Shown: positions 7,306 to 13,066 of the stretch, one piece after another
Position numbering within the stretch: position 1 is the stretch's first letter
Layout: each line of letters opens with the position of its first letter
Source: an uncultured bacterium
GTDB taxonomy: Bacteria > Bacillota > Clostridia > Oscillospirales > Acutalibacteraceae
Length of the DNA stretch: 20,487 nt
Direction of reading: 5' to 3'
NCBI GenBank assembly: GCA_905215855.1
Contig: CAJMRT010000036.1
Coordinates: forward strand, 1 to 20,487
Notes under the pieces: generated by a model
Database searches by the model: none
What the model saw: the letters and a program-made list of their open reading frames with translations, nothing else
Told to the model about the DNA's origin: nothing
Program-made: the position numbers and the translations under genes

Positions 7306-8154
7306 ATGAAAAAAATATTAGTGCTTTTAACAGCAACTCTTTTTATATTTGTTTGTTGCAGTTGCGGTGAAAAAAGTGTGAAGTCGTCGGATTCAACAAG
7401 CAAAAGTACACAAATGAGCACAACAAAGGAAACTGACACTGTGCAGTCATACACAAGAATTGTAAATAAAAATTCAACACAGCAGGATTCAACAAGTTCT
7501 GCCGGTTATTCTTCGCCAGTTGTTATCTCGTCCGATAATTCCGAAATTCCTGTTAGCACAAAACCGGTATCTTCACCTACTAAAATTTTGCAAAATTTTG
7601 TTGCTGTTAGTCAGTATCCTGAACTCCCCACAGGTTGTGAGATGACTTCTCTTGCAATGGCATTGACTTATAGCGGTGTGTTAGCTGATAAATGTGATAT
7701 AGCTGATAATTACCTTGAAAAAGGTGATGTGGGTTCGACGAATTTTTATAAGGCGTTTGTTGGTAATCCTCGTGATGAATCATCATATGGTTGTTATGCA
7801 CCTGTTGTTGTTAATACGGCAAATAGTTATCTTACAACAAAACACTCTGCACTCAGAGCGTATGATCTTACAGGCACAGAATTGGAAACACTGTTTACTT
7901 ATATAAACTCAAACAAACCTGTTGTTGTATGGGGGACTCAAAATTGTGCCCAAGGCCATTACAGCGTCACATGGAATGTTGATGGTCAGGATCTTACTTG
8001 GTTTACACCGGAACATTGTATGGTTCTTGTTGGTTATAGTGAAGATGCTGTTTGGGTAGCAGATCCGATTTATGGTGATGTACGCAGTTATGATTTATCA
8101 ATTTTTAAAAGTGCATATAATTCTTTGCAAAAACAAGCAGTAGTAATAAAATAA
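7306..8154 (+). CDS. Secreted lipoprotein with C39-like cysteine peptidase domain, 282 aa
   Basis: The N-terminus is a short signal peptide (MKKILVLLTATLFIFV) ending in CCSCGEK, most likely a lipobox with lipidated Cys20; the -3 residue is unusual. A Ser/Thr-rich linker (about 22-92) follows. The C-terminal domain (about 94-282) matches the Peptidase_C39_2/YvpB-like pattern: LPTGCEMTSLAMAL with candidate nucleophile Cys111, EHCMVLVGYSEDAVWVADP with His237 and Asp253. This is the papain-like C39 fold, but it sits outside the cell, unlike the N-terminal C39 domain of bacteriocin exporters. It is last in the operon, 23 bases after the kinase, behind GAGGTGG. It could process or cross-link an exported or wall-bound substrate; no substrate is visible. 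Confidence 0.83.
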   Translation: MKKILVLLTATLFIFVCCSCGEKSVKSSDSTSKSTQMSTTKETDTVQSYTRIVNKNSTQQDSTSSAGYSSPVVISSDNSEIPVSTKPVSSPTKILQNFVAVSQYPELPTGCEMTSLAMALTYSGVLADKCDIADNYLEKGDVGSTNFYKAFVGNPRDESSYGCYAPVVVNTANSYLTTKHSALRAYDLTGTELETLFTYINSNKPVVVWGTQNCAQGHYSVTWNVDGQDLTWFTPEHCMVLVGYSEDAVWVADPIYGDVRSYDLSIFKSAYNSLQKQAVVIK

Positions 8155-8164
8155 ATGATTTGCA

Positions 8165-8246
8165 GACATATTTTTGTTAATGGCTGTTGAAAATGAAAGG
8201 TACTCCGTGTATAATTTCCGTAAAGGTAAGGCACGGGGTACTTTTT
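8165..8246 (+). repeat. Intergenic repeat, copy B (conserved leader plus hairpin)
   Basis: Second copy of the element at 1880-1955; bases 8181-8206 match copy A without a mismatch. It starts 10 bases after the stop codon of the C39-like lipoprotein gene. Together the copies bracket the five-gene operon in the same orientation. Confidence 0.85.
8196..8246 (+). terminator. Terminator-like hairpin in repeat copy B
   Basis: Stem 8196-8209 with 8232-8245: 14 pairs with two G-T wobbles, a 22-base loop, then T-rich sequence through 8246. It lies about 40 bases after the last stop codon of the operon and is its likely terminator. Confidence 0.7.
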
Positions 8247-8265
8247 ATTATTTTCAATTTTATGA

Positions 8266-8294
8266 TTGAGTGCCGAGAAATTTGGAATAATAAT
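8266..8294 (+). promoter_or_regulatory. Weak candidate promoter for the alpha/beta hydrolase gene
   Basis: TTGAGT at 8266-8271 is followed 16-17 bases later by TAATAAT-like sequence (8288-8294). The -10 match is poor, but a promoter is expected here because a terminator-like hairpin lies just upstream. The 13-base string TAAAGGTAAGGCA occurs at 8221-8233 and again at 8296-8308. Confidence 0.35.
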
Positions 8295-8364
8295 CTAAAG
8301 GTAAGGCAGAGTTTAGAACGAGGGTTATTTCAATTAAAATTCTGCTTAATGAGGAGAATGACAT

Positions 8365-9267
8365 ATGAAAAATGTTAAAATAAAATCGCCGTTTGACGGA
8401 CTTGTGCTTGATGTGGCAATAGTTGAGCCTGAATGTGAACCGAAAGCAATAGTTCAGTTTTCACACGGAATGTCGGAACACAAGGAGAGATATTTCGATT
8501 TTATGAATTATCTTGCAAAAAACGGCTATGTGTGCATTATCCATGACCACAGGGGTCACGGTGCAAGTATCCGTCAGAAAGGCGATCACGGATATTTTTA
8601 CACGGAGGATATTTCTGCGATTGTCGATGATTTGCACGAAGTTTCAAAACTTGCGAAGAATGAATACCCGAATCTTCCACTATATATTTTCAGTCACAGT
8701 ATGGGAACGCTTGTTGCGAGAAATTACCTTAAAAAGTATGACAGTGAGGTTGCTAAAGTTGTGCTTTGCGGCCCGCCGACTGAGAATAATGCGGTGGGAA
8801 TTGCTCTGGCACTTTCTAAAATTTCAAAGCCTTTTCACGGTGCAAAAAAGCCGAATCACTTTCTGAACAATTCGACTTTCAAGGGTTACAACGGCAACAG
8901 TTCCGTTCCGAATTCATGGCTTTCGGAAAATGCCGAAAATGTTACTGCGTATAATGATGATGAGTTGTGCGGATTTGTTTTTACGACGAACGGATTTATC
9001 AATCTCTTTAAACTGCAAAAGGGTGCGTTCAATGCAAAAGATTGGAATGTCAGCAATGAAAATCTGCCGATATTCGTTATTGCAGGCAGTGACGACCCCG
9101 TTATCGGCTCAAAGGAAAAGTTCGGCAAACTTGTGCTGTTCCTGAAAAAGCTCGGCTATAACAATGTTGATGCGACCCTTTACAAAAATAACCGTCACGA
9201 AATTTTGAATGAAAAGAATAAACTTGAAATTTATGCCGATGTCCTGAACTTTTTTGAATTGAAGTAA
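8365..9267 (+). CDS. Alpha/beta hydrolase, lysophospholipase/monoacylglycerol lipase-like, 300 aa
   Basis: A serine hydrolase of the Hydrolase_4 (serine aminopeptidase S33) type, probably acting on lipid or carboxylic esters. Visible features are the oxyanion region QFSHGMSEHKERY (residues 31-43), HDHRGHGAS (60-68), nucleophile elbow SHSMG (Ser112), acid residue in AGSDDPVIG (Asp244 most likely) and catalytic His278 in NNRHEIL. There is no signal peptide, so the enzyme is cytoplasmic. ATG 8365 is supported by GAGGAG at 8351-8356. It is a single gene between the repeat-associated terminator and the convergent spmAB pair, whose end is only 30 bases away. The exact substrate cannot be assigned. 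Confidence 0.9.
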   Translation: MKNVKIKSPFDGLVLDVAIVEPECEPKAIVQFSHGMSEHKERYFDFMNYLAKNGYVCIIHDHRGHGASIRQKGDHGYFYTEDISAIVDDLHEVSKLAKNEYPNLPLYIFSHSMGTLVARNYLKKYDSEVAKVVLCGPPTENNAVGIALALSKISKPFHGAKKPNHFLNNSTFKGYNGNSSVPNSWLSENAENVTAYNDDELCGFVFTTNGFINLFKLQKGAFNAKDWNVSNENLPIFVIAGSDDPVIGSKEKFGKLVLFLKKLGYNNVDATLYKNNRHEILNEKNKLEIYADVLNFFELK

Positions 9268-9297
9268 AAACCGTGCCGAAATGGGAACACTTTACAA

Positions 9298-9810
9298 TTA
9301 CATATTAAACCACAATCTGACCGTTATAACACTCATAATTGCGGCGGTTAGGTCGGCGGTTATGGCGGCAAAGAGGGTGTGACGAATTTTTTTGACACGA
9401 ATACAGCCAAAGTACATTGCGATTGCGTAGAAGGTTGTTTCGCTTGAACCTGCGAGTACGGATGCTGTTCTGCCCGCAAAGCTGTCGGGACCGCAGGTTT
9501 TGTAAAGGGCTGTTAGGAGTGCGGTTGAGCCACTTCCCGAAACAGGGCGGAGAAGTACGAGCGGAACGATTTCTTTCGGGAATCCTAAAAATTCCGCTGT
9601 CGGCTGAATCAGTGAGCATATTACATCAATTGCTCCGCTTGACTGCAAAAGGTCAACGGCAAACACAAGTCCCATAATTGTAGGGGCAATGTTGTACAAA
9701 AGCTTTACTCCCTCTTTTGCTCCCGAGATGAATACATCGAATACGGGAACTTTTTTTATCAGCCCGAATACCACAACAATACACGCAAATGCCGGCATTA
9801 CAAATTCCAT
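9298..9810 (-). CDS. spmB: Spore maturation protein B, 170 aa
   Basis: A polytopic membrane protein of the SpmB family (nucleoside-transporter-gate-like), needed with SpmA for dehydration of the spore core in Bacillus and Clostridium. Recognisable family stretches are KKVPVFDVFISGAKEG, LRPVSGSGSTALLT and AGSSETTFYAIAMYFG, and at least four hydrophobic segments are present. The length is typical. The start (complement of 9808-9810) has GGTGAG just upstream and lies 16 bases after the spmA stop, so the two genes form one minus-strand operon. The gene converges on the hydrolase gene with no clear terminator in the 30-base gap. Confidence 0.93.
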   Translation of the reverse strand: MEFVMPAFACIVVVFGLIKKVPVFDVFISGAKEGVKLLYNIAPTIMGLVFAVDLLQSSGAIDVICSLIQPTAEFLGFPKEIVPLVLLRPVSGSGSTALLTALYKTCGPDSFAGRTASVLAGSSETTFYAIAMYFGCIRVKKIRHTLFAAITADLTAAIMSVITVRLWFNM

Positions 9811-9826
9811 TTGCTCACCACATTTC

Positions 9827-10411
9827 TCAAATTTTACCTTGCCTGATATTCAGCGTACAGGCAATCAGCAATGCCACCGTCAACGCACACGCAGAGCTTA
9901 TCCAGACGGGAACGATAATTTCAAAAGGCGCAGAGCTTCCGTAGGATTGGCGGAGTGCGGCAAGCGTTGTTGGTAACAGCTGTAGTGACGCTGTGTTCAT
10001 AACTACAAAAACAACCATTTCGTTGCTCGCAATGTCACGGCGGTCATTGAGCGTGTGCAGCTGTTCCATTGCTTTTAGTCCGAAAGGGGTTGCGGCATTG
10101 CCGAGTCCGAGCAGATTTGCACTGATATTCATGGTGATGCTTTGAAAGGCGTCGCTTTTTTTATCAAGCCTCGGAAAAAGCGGACGGAGCAACGGTGCAA
10201 AGATTTTTGCGAAAATGTTTGTCAAACCGCTTTCAACTGCGATTTTCATAATTCCCGACCAAAGGCAGATTATGCCTGCCATTGTGAGAATAAGCTGTAT
10301 TGATGACGCTCCGCTTTCGATGAGTGCGTTTGAAATGTCGGCGGTGTTGCCCATAAACAATGCACACAATACGCTTACGGCAATGAGTCCGCTCCAGATA
10401 TAATTCAGCAT
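9827..10411 (-). CDS. spmA: Spore maturation protein A, 194 aa
   Basis: A membrane protein of the SpmA family, partner of SpmB in spore core dehydration. Family stretches include MLNYIWSGLI at the N-terminus, NLLGLGNAATPFGLKAM (about residues 99-115), and VMNTASLQLLPTTLAAL. The start is set at the ATG complementary to 10409-10411 because a strong AAAGGAGT ribosome site precedes it (complement of about 10415-10422) and family members begin MLNYIW. The frame stays open upstream to 10459, but that extension has no ribosome site. The promoter was not identified; the 160-base gap to the divergent AbrB-type gene is A+T-rich. A forespore- or mother-cell-specific promoter is possible. Confidence 0.93.
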   Translation of the reverse strand: MLNYIWSGLIAVSVLCALFMGNTADISNALIESGASSIQLILTMAGIICLWSGIMKIAVESGLTNIFAKIFAPLLRPLFPRLDKKSDAFQSITMNISANLLGLGNAATPFGLKAMEQLHTLNDRRDIASNEMVVFVVMNTASLQLLPTTLAALRQSYGSSAPFEIIVPVWISSACALTVALLIACTLNIRQGKI

Positions 10412-10488
10412 TTTTACTCCTTTTGCTGCAATTAACGACAAAATATACAATATTGTCATTTTTGTAATTTAATTATTTAATAAAATCG

Positions 10489-10517
10489 TTGACAAAAATC
10501 CCGAAAAATGGTAACAT
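10489..10517 (+). promoter_or_regulatory. Sigma-A promoter of the AbrB-type gene
   Basis: Consensus TTGACA at 10489-10494, a 17-base spacer, and TAACAT (4 of 6 matches) at 10512-10517. The predicted transcript start near 10524 falls at the beginning of the 24-bp tandem duplication. Confidence 0.65.
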
Positions 10518-10521
10518 AGGT

Positions 10522-10569
10522 AAAAATAGGGATTATGGTGAATTAAAAAATAGGGATTATGGTGAATTA
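10522..10569 (+). repeat. Exact 24-bp tandem duplication in the leader of the AbrB-type gene
   Basis: Bases 10522-10545 and 10546-10569 are identical. Each unit contains TAGGGATTATGGTGAATT. The second unit supplies the GGTGA ribosome site used by ATG 10572; the first unit duplicates it 24 bases upstream. Only the second copy is placed to serve a start codon. Confidence 0.95.
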
Positions 10570-10571
10570 AA

Positions 10572-10808
10572 ATGATTTATACAAACTTTAGGGAAATTGA
10601 TAAAGCAGGCAGAATTGTAATATCAAAGGATATCCGCAACCACCTCAACATTAAGCCGGGTGACATTCTTCACATTGAGGCTGACGATGAGTGCGTTACG
10701 ATAAAAAAGGCAGAGAGCAAGTGCGTTTTTTGCAATACTCTTGATAATCTGATTGCATTCGGCGGAAAATATGTATGCAGAGATTGTGTTGAAAAGCTCA
10801 AAGGCTGA
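10572..10808 (+). CDS. AbrB/SpoVT-type DNA-binding protein with C-terminal zinc knuckle, 78 aa
   Basis: A small transition-state-regulator-like protein. Residues 5-47 form a SpoVT-AbrB swapped-hairpin DNA-binding domain (REIDKAGRIVISKDIRNHL, IKPGDILHIEADDECVTIKKA). The C-terminal tail carries CVFC (Cys51, 54) and CRDC (Cys69, 72), a likely zinc site. Such proteins bind DNA as dimers or tetramers and often control growth-phase or sporulation genes. The ribosome site GGTGA lies six bases before ATG and is part of the duplicated leader unit. It is divergent from spmA, and the dCMP deaminase gene begins 69 bases downstream. Self-regulation through the duplicated leader is possible but not shown by the sequence. 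Confidence 0.9.
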   Translation: MIYTNFREIDKAGRIVISKDIRNHLNIKPGDILHIEADDECVTIKKAESKCVFCNTLDNLIAFGGKYVCRDCVEKLKG

Positions 10809-10877
10809 TACTGCTTTCGACTACTCTAAAATATACTTGACCGAATTTGAAATTATGATAACGGACGGTGTTTTTAT

Positions 10878-11366
10878 ATGGACAGAATTGACAAAATTAA
10901 TTATTATCTTGACATTGCCGAAACTGTGCTTGAAAGGGGAACTTGCCTGCGCAGAAATTTTGGTGCAATTATCGTGAACAATGACCAGATTGTTTCAACA
11001 GGCTATACAGGCGCTCCGAGAGGCAGAAAAAATTGCTGTGATTTGGGATTTTGTATCCGTCAGGAACGCAACATTCCCCGTGGCGAGCGTTACGAACTTT
11101 GCAGAAGCGTTCATGCCGAGGCGAACGCTATTATTCATGCATCAAGAGAACAGATGATTGGTGCAACGCTTTATCTTGTCGGCAAGGAGATGTCAAACGG
11201 CGAGTATGTTCAGAACACATCTTCGTGTGCAATGTGCAAGCGTATGGTTATCAACGCAGGTATTGACAAGGTTATTGTCAGAAACGATAAAACCGATTTT
11301 ACGGAAATTGATGTGAACGATTGGATTATGTCCGATGATTCGCTTGACGCACTCCGTGGCTATTGA
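10878..11366 (+). CDS. dCMP deaminase (ComEB-like cytidine/deoxycytidylate deaminase), 162 aa
   Basis: A zinc-dependent deaminase converting dCMP to dUMP for thymidylate synthesis, by family. The zinc site is visible: His79-Ala-Glu81 (SVHAEANAIIHAS) and Cys117/Cys120 (SSCAMCKR). Further family features are ETVLERGTCLRRNFGAIIV and the TGYTGAPRGRKNC segment. The length is typical of the bacterial enzymes. The ribosome site before ATG 10878 is weak (GGACGGTG). The phosphopantetheinyl transferase gene starts one base after the stop, so the two are coupled. In many Firmicutes the homologue is called ComEB although it is dispensable for competence; no comEA or comEC is present here. Confidence 0.92.
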   Translation: MDRIDKINYYLDIAETVLERGTCLRRNFGAIIVNNDQIVSTGYTGAPRGRKNCCDLGFCIRQERNIPRGERYELCRSVHAEANAIIHASREQMIGATLYLVGKEMSNGEYVQNTSSCAMCKRMVINAGIDKVIVRNDKTDFTEIDVNDWIMSDDSLDALRGY

Positions 11367-11367
11367 T

Positions 11368-11964
11368 ATGAAAACACGGCTTTTTATAACCGATATCCGC
11401 AAAATCTCTTTTGACAGAGTTGGTGAGCTTTCTCCCGAAAGGGCGGAGCGTGTTCAAAGATGCCGCAGAGCTGACGATAAACTGCGTTGCATTGCAGGCG
11501 GCTTGTTTATGAACAAATTTCTTGGCGGTGCAAAAATCACCGTGAATGAATTCGGCAAGCCCGAATGTGACAACGGACTTTGTTTCAATATTTCGCACAG
11601 CGGAAATTATGTGCTTTTTGCGTTGTCGGATTCCGAAGTCGGTTGTGATATTGAAGAAATTCGATTTCTCAAGGGCATAAGGCTTGGCAAAATTGTTTTC
11701 TGCGACAACGAGATGAAATTGCTCGGCAACGCTTTTGACAGGCTCGGCACATTTTTTGAATTGTGGACTAAAAAAGAGGCACTCTTAAAATGTATGGGTG
11801 ACGGATTTCACCGTGGCGCAAAAAGTGTTGATGTCAGCAACGGAAAATTCTCTGAAAATCAAACCGAATATTATATGAAACAATATAAATTTTCGGACTA
11901 CGAAATCAGCCTATGCAGTGTGCAAAATGATTTTCCGAAAGATATTGAATTTATTACTTTATAA
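11368..11964 (+). CDS. 4'-phosphopantetheinyl transferase (Sfp superfamily), 198 aa
   Basis: Transfers the 4'-phosphopantetheine arm of CoA to a carrier-protein serine. Motifs: FNISHSGNYVLFALSD (about residues 73-88), VGCDIEEI (Asp94, Glu96, magnesium site) and FELWTKKEALLKCMGDGF (about 130-147, with WTKKEA). At about 200 residues it is slightly short of Sfp but within the range of the superfamily. Start ATG 11368 immediately follows the deaminase stop; an upstream in-frame ATG at 11335 would overlap that gene by 32 bases and add residues unlike the family. No carrier-protein, PKS or NRPS gene is in the window, so it could serve fatty-acid synthesis or a distant cluster. Confidence 0.87.
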   Translation: MKTRLFITDIRKISFDRVGELSPERAERVQRCRRADDKLRCIAGGLFMNKFLGGAKITVNEFGKPECDNGLCFNISHSGNYVLFALSDSEVGCDIEEIRFLKGIRLGKIVFCDNEMKLLGNAFDRLGTFFELWTKKEALLKCMGDGFHRGAKSVDVSNGKFSENQTEYYMKQYKFSDYEISLCSVQNDFPKDIEFITL

Positions 11965-11968
11965 ATAT

Positions 11969-12056
11969 AAAGCCACGATTTTGAACCAACCTCCAAAATC
12001 ATTAGATTTTTGGTCTGACTTTTTTTGGAAGGTAACATCAATTTCGGGGCTTTTTT
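11969..12056 (+). terminator. Branched terminator-like structure after the phosphopantetheinyl transferase gene
   Basis: An outer stem pairs AAAGCC (11969-11974) with GGCTTT (12048-12053), extendable with mismatches to about 16 positions. Inside, CCAAAATC (11993-12000) can pair with GATTTTTGG (12005-12013), leaving a bulge. A T-run continues to 12056. The position, straight after the stop codon, fits termination of the AbrB-deaminase-transferase unit. Confidence 0.6.
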
Positions 12057-12104
12057 ACATAGGAAATACAAAACAAACCCCTGATTTTGTTAATATGCTT
12101 GTTA

Positions 12105-12133
12105 TTGCTATTTTTAAATAATTGTGATACAAT
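12105..12133 (+). promoter_or_regulatory. Extended -10 promoter of the TetR-type gene
   Basis: TTGCTA at 12105-12110, 17-base spacer, TACAAT at 12128-12133, with the extended -10 dinucleotide TG at 12125-12126. The transcript start is near 12140, giving a leader of about 100 bases. Confidence 0.7.
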
Positions 12134-12188
12134 TTACTTTAATTAGTGTAGCAATCGGCTGCATATATTGTGTATGAAAAAATTCGGA

Positions 12189-12214
12189 ACGGAAATATCC
12201 GTCTGCACACGGAT
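12189..12214 (+). other. Overlapping inverted repeats in the TetR-gene leader
   Basis: ACGGA/TCCGT (12189-12193 and 12198-12202, spacer four) overlaps ATCCGT/ACGGAT (12197-12202 and 12209-12214, loop six). The shared TCCGT could pair either way in RNA. There is no T-run, so this is not a terminator. It could be an operator or a leader switch; chance is possible. Confidence 0.35.
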
Positions 12215-12240
12215 GTTTTGCAATTTTCAGGGGGGACACT

Positions 12241-12807
12241 ATGCCGACATTTACCAAGGCGGCTATCAAGGCGACATTTATTTCGCTCTTGAATAAAAAG
12301 CCGTTGAATAAAATTACAGTCAAGGAAATTGTTGAAGAATGCGGAATTAACCGTAATTCTTTCTACTACCATTTTGACGACATTCCGTCGCTTCTTGAGG
12401 AAATTCTCGTTGAAGAGGCTGACAGATTTGTTGCGACCGAAACCGACAACAATACTTCTGTTTATGAAAGTCTGATTTCTGTAATTGACTATGCTTTTTC
12501 TAACAAGTCGGTGATTCAGCACATTTACAATTCTGCGAACAGAACTACATTTGATGTGTATCTCAACAGGATTTGTACTCACGCTATAAAAAGCTATTTT
12601 GACAAGCTTGAAATTACAAAAAATATTGCCGAAGATGACATTGACGCAATGATTATGTATTACAAGTGTCAGCTTGTCGGTTTTATTATCGACTGGCTCG
12701 GCGGAGGTATGAAATATGACCTCAAAATTAAGATGAAACGCATTTGTGAGTTGTTTGAGGGTTCAATGGAGTCTGCATTGGACAGATGTGCCAAAATCAA
12801 TACCTGA
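12241..12807 (+). CDS. TetR/AcrR-family transcriptional regulator, 188 aa
   Basis: The N-terminal helix-turn-helix domain is clear at residues 5-55: IKATFISLLNKKPLNKITV, then VEECGINRNSFYYHFDDIPSLLEEI, the recognition-helix pattern of TetR proteins. The rest is an all-helical ligand-binding and dimer domain, with FIIDWLGGGMKYD near the C-terminus as in Firmicutes TetR/DhaS-like regulators. The ribosome site is a GGGGGG run seven bases before ATG 12241. Its own promoter and a downstream terminator make it a separate transcript. The RND/MMPL operon starts 260 bases later with a perfect palindrome over its promoter, so the likely role is a ligand-responsive repressor of that operon. Confidence 0.9.
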   Translation: MPTFTKAAIKATFISLLNKKPLNKITVKEIVEECGINRNSFYYHFDDIPSLLEEILVEEADRFVATETDNNTSVYESLISVIDYAFSNKSVIQHIYNSANRTTFDVYLNRICTHAIKSYFDKLEITKNIAEDDIDAMIMYYKCQLVGFIIDWLGGGMKYDLKIKMKRICELFEGSMESALDRCAKINT

Positions 12808-12904
12808 TTGCTGTTTTATTGATTAAAAGTGAATATTTGCGTTTATTTGCGTGTCTGAAATGCAGACGAATTTAACAAAATGTCTGATTTCTGTACAAAT
12901 TTAT

Positions 12905-12937
12905 TGCCGTGTCTAAATTCCTGACACGGCATTTTTT
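12905..12937 (+). terminator. Rho-independent terminator after the TetR-type gene
   Basis: Perfect nine-pair stem TGCCGTGTC (12905-12913) with GACACGGCA (12923-12931), a nine-base loop, and six T residues at 12932-12937. Confidence 0.93.
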
Positions 12938-12944
12938 GTGTCTG

Positions 12945-12973
12945 TTTAAATTTTAACAAAGCCGTAATAGAAT
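12945..12973 (+). promoter_or_regulatory. Candidate promoter of the RND/MMPL operon
   Basis: TTTAAA (4 of 6) at 12945-12950, 17-base spacer, TAGAAT (5 of 6) at 12968-12973. It follows directly on the upstream terminator, and its -10 box lies inside the palindrome at 12962-12982. The leader to ATG 13067 is about 85 bases. Confidence 0.6.
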
Positions 12974-12982
12974 ATATTACGG
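12962..12982. promoter_or_regulatory. Perfect palindrome, probable TetR operator
   Basis: CCGTAATA (12962-12969) and TATTACGG (12975-12982) are exact inverted arms around GAATA. The 21-bp site covers the -10 box of the transporter promoter, the usual place for a TetR-type repressor. I saw no second copy near the regulator's own promoter. Confidence 0.65.
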
Positions 12983-13066
12983 ACAAAGGAAATACGGTTC
13001 ACCTCTCGGATCGTCCCTTTGAATGCAGAGTGCAGTCTGCAAATCATATATGAAGGAGTATGAAAT

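Noticed and set aside
8187..8378. A 63-codon frame between the C39-like gene and the hydrolase gene
   Set aside because: It runs through the repeat hairpin and has no ribosome site; the repeat explains the sequence.
9268..9297. Possible shared terminator between the convergent hydrolase and spmB genes
   Set aside because: No stem with a T-run could be found in the 30-base gap or just beyond it.
9827..10459. A longer SpmA reading from 10459
   Set aside because: The extra 16 residues lack a ribosome site, while AAAGGAGT precedes the ATG at 10411 and the family begins MLNYIW.
12984..13020. Possible riboswitch or T-box in the RND/MMPL leader, from CAAAGG and CCTTTG flanking a 25-base loop
   Set aside because: Only six pairs support it, with no T-box core, specifier, or terminator. 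It may be a weak stem only.
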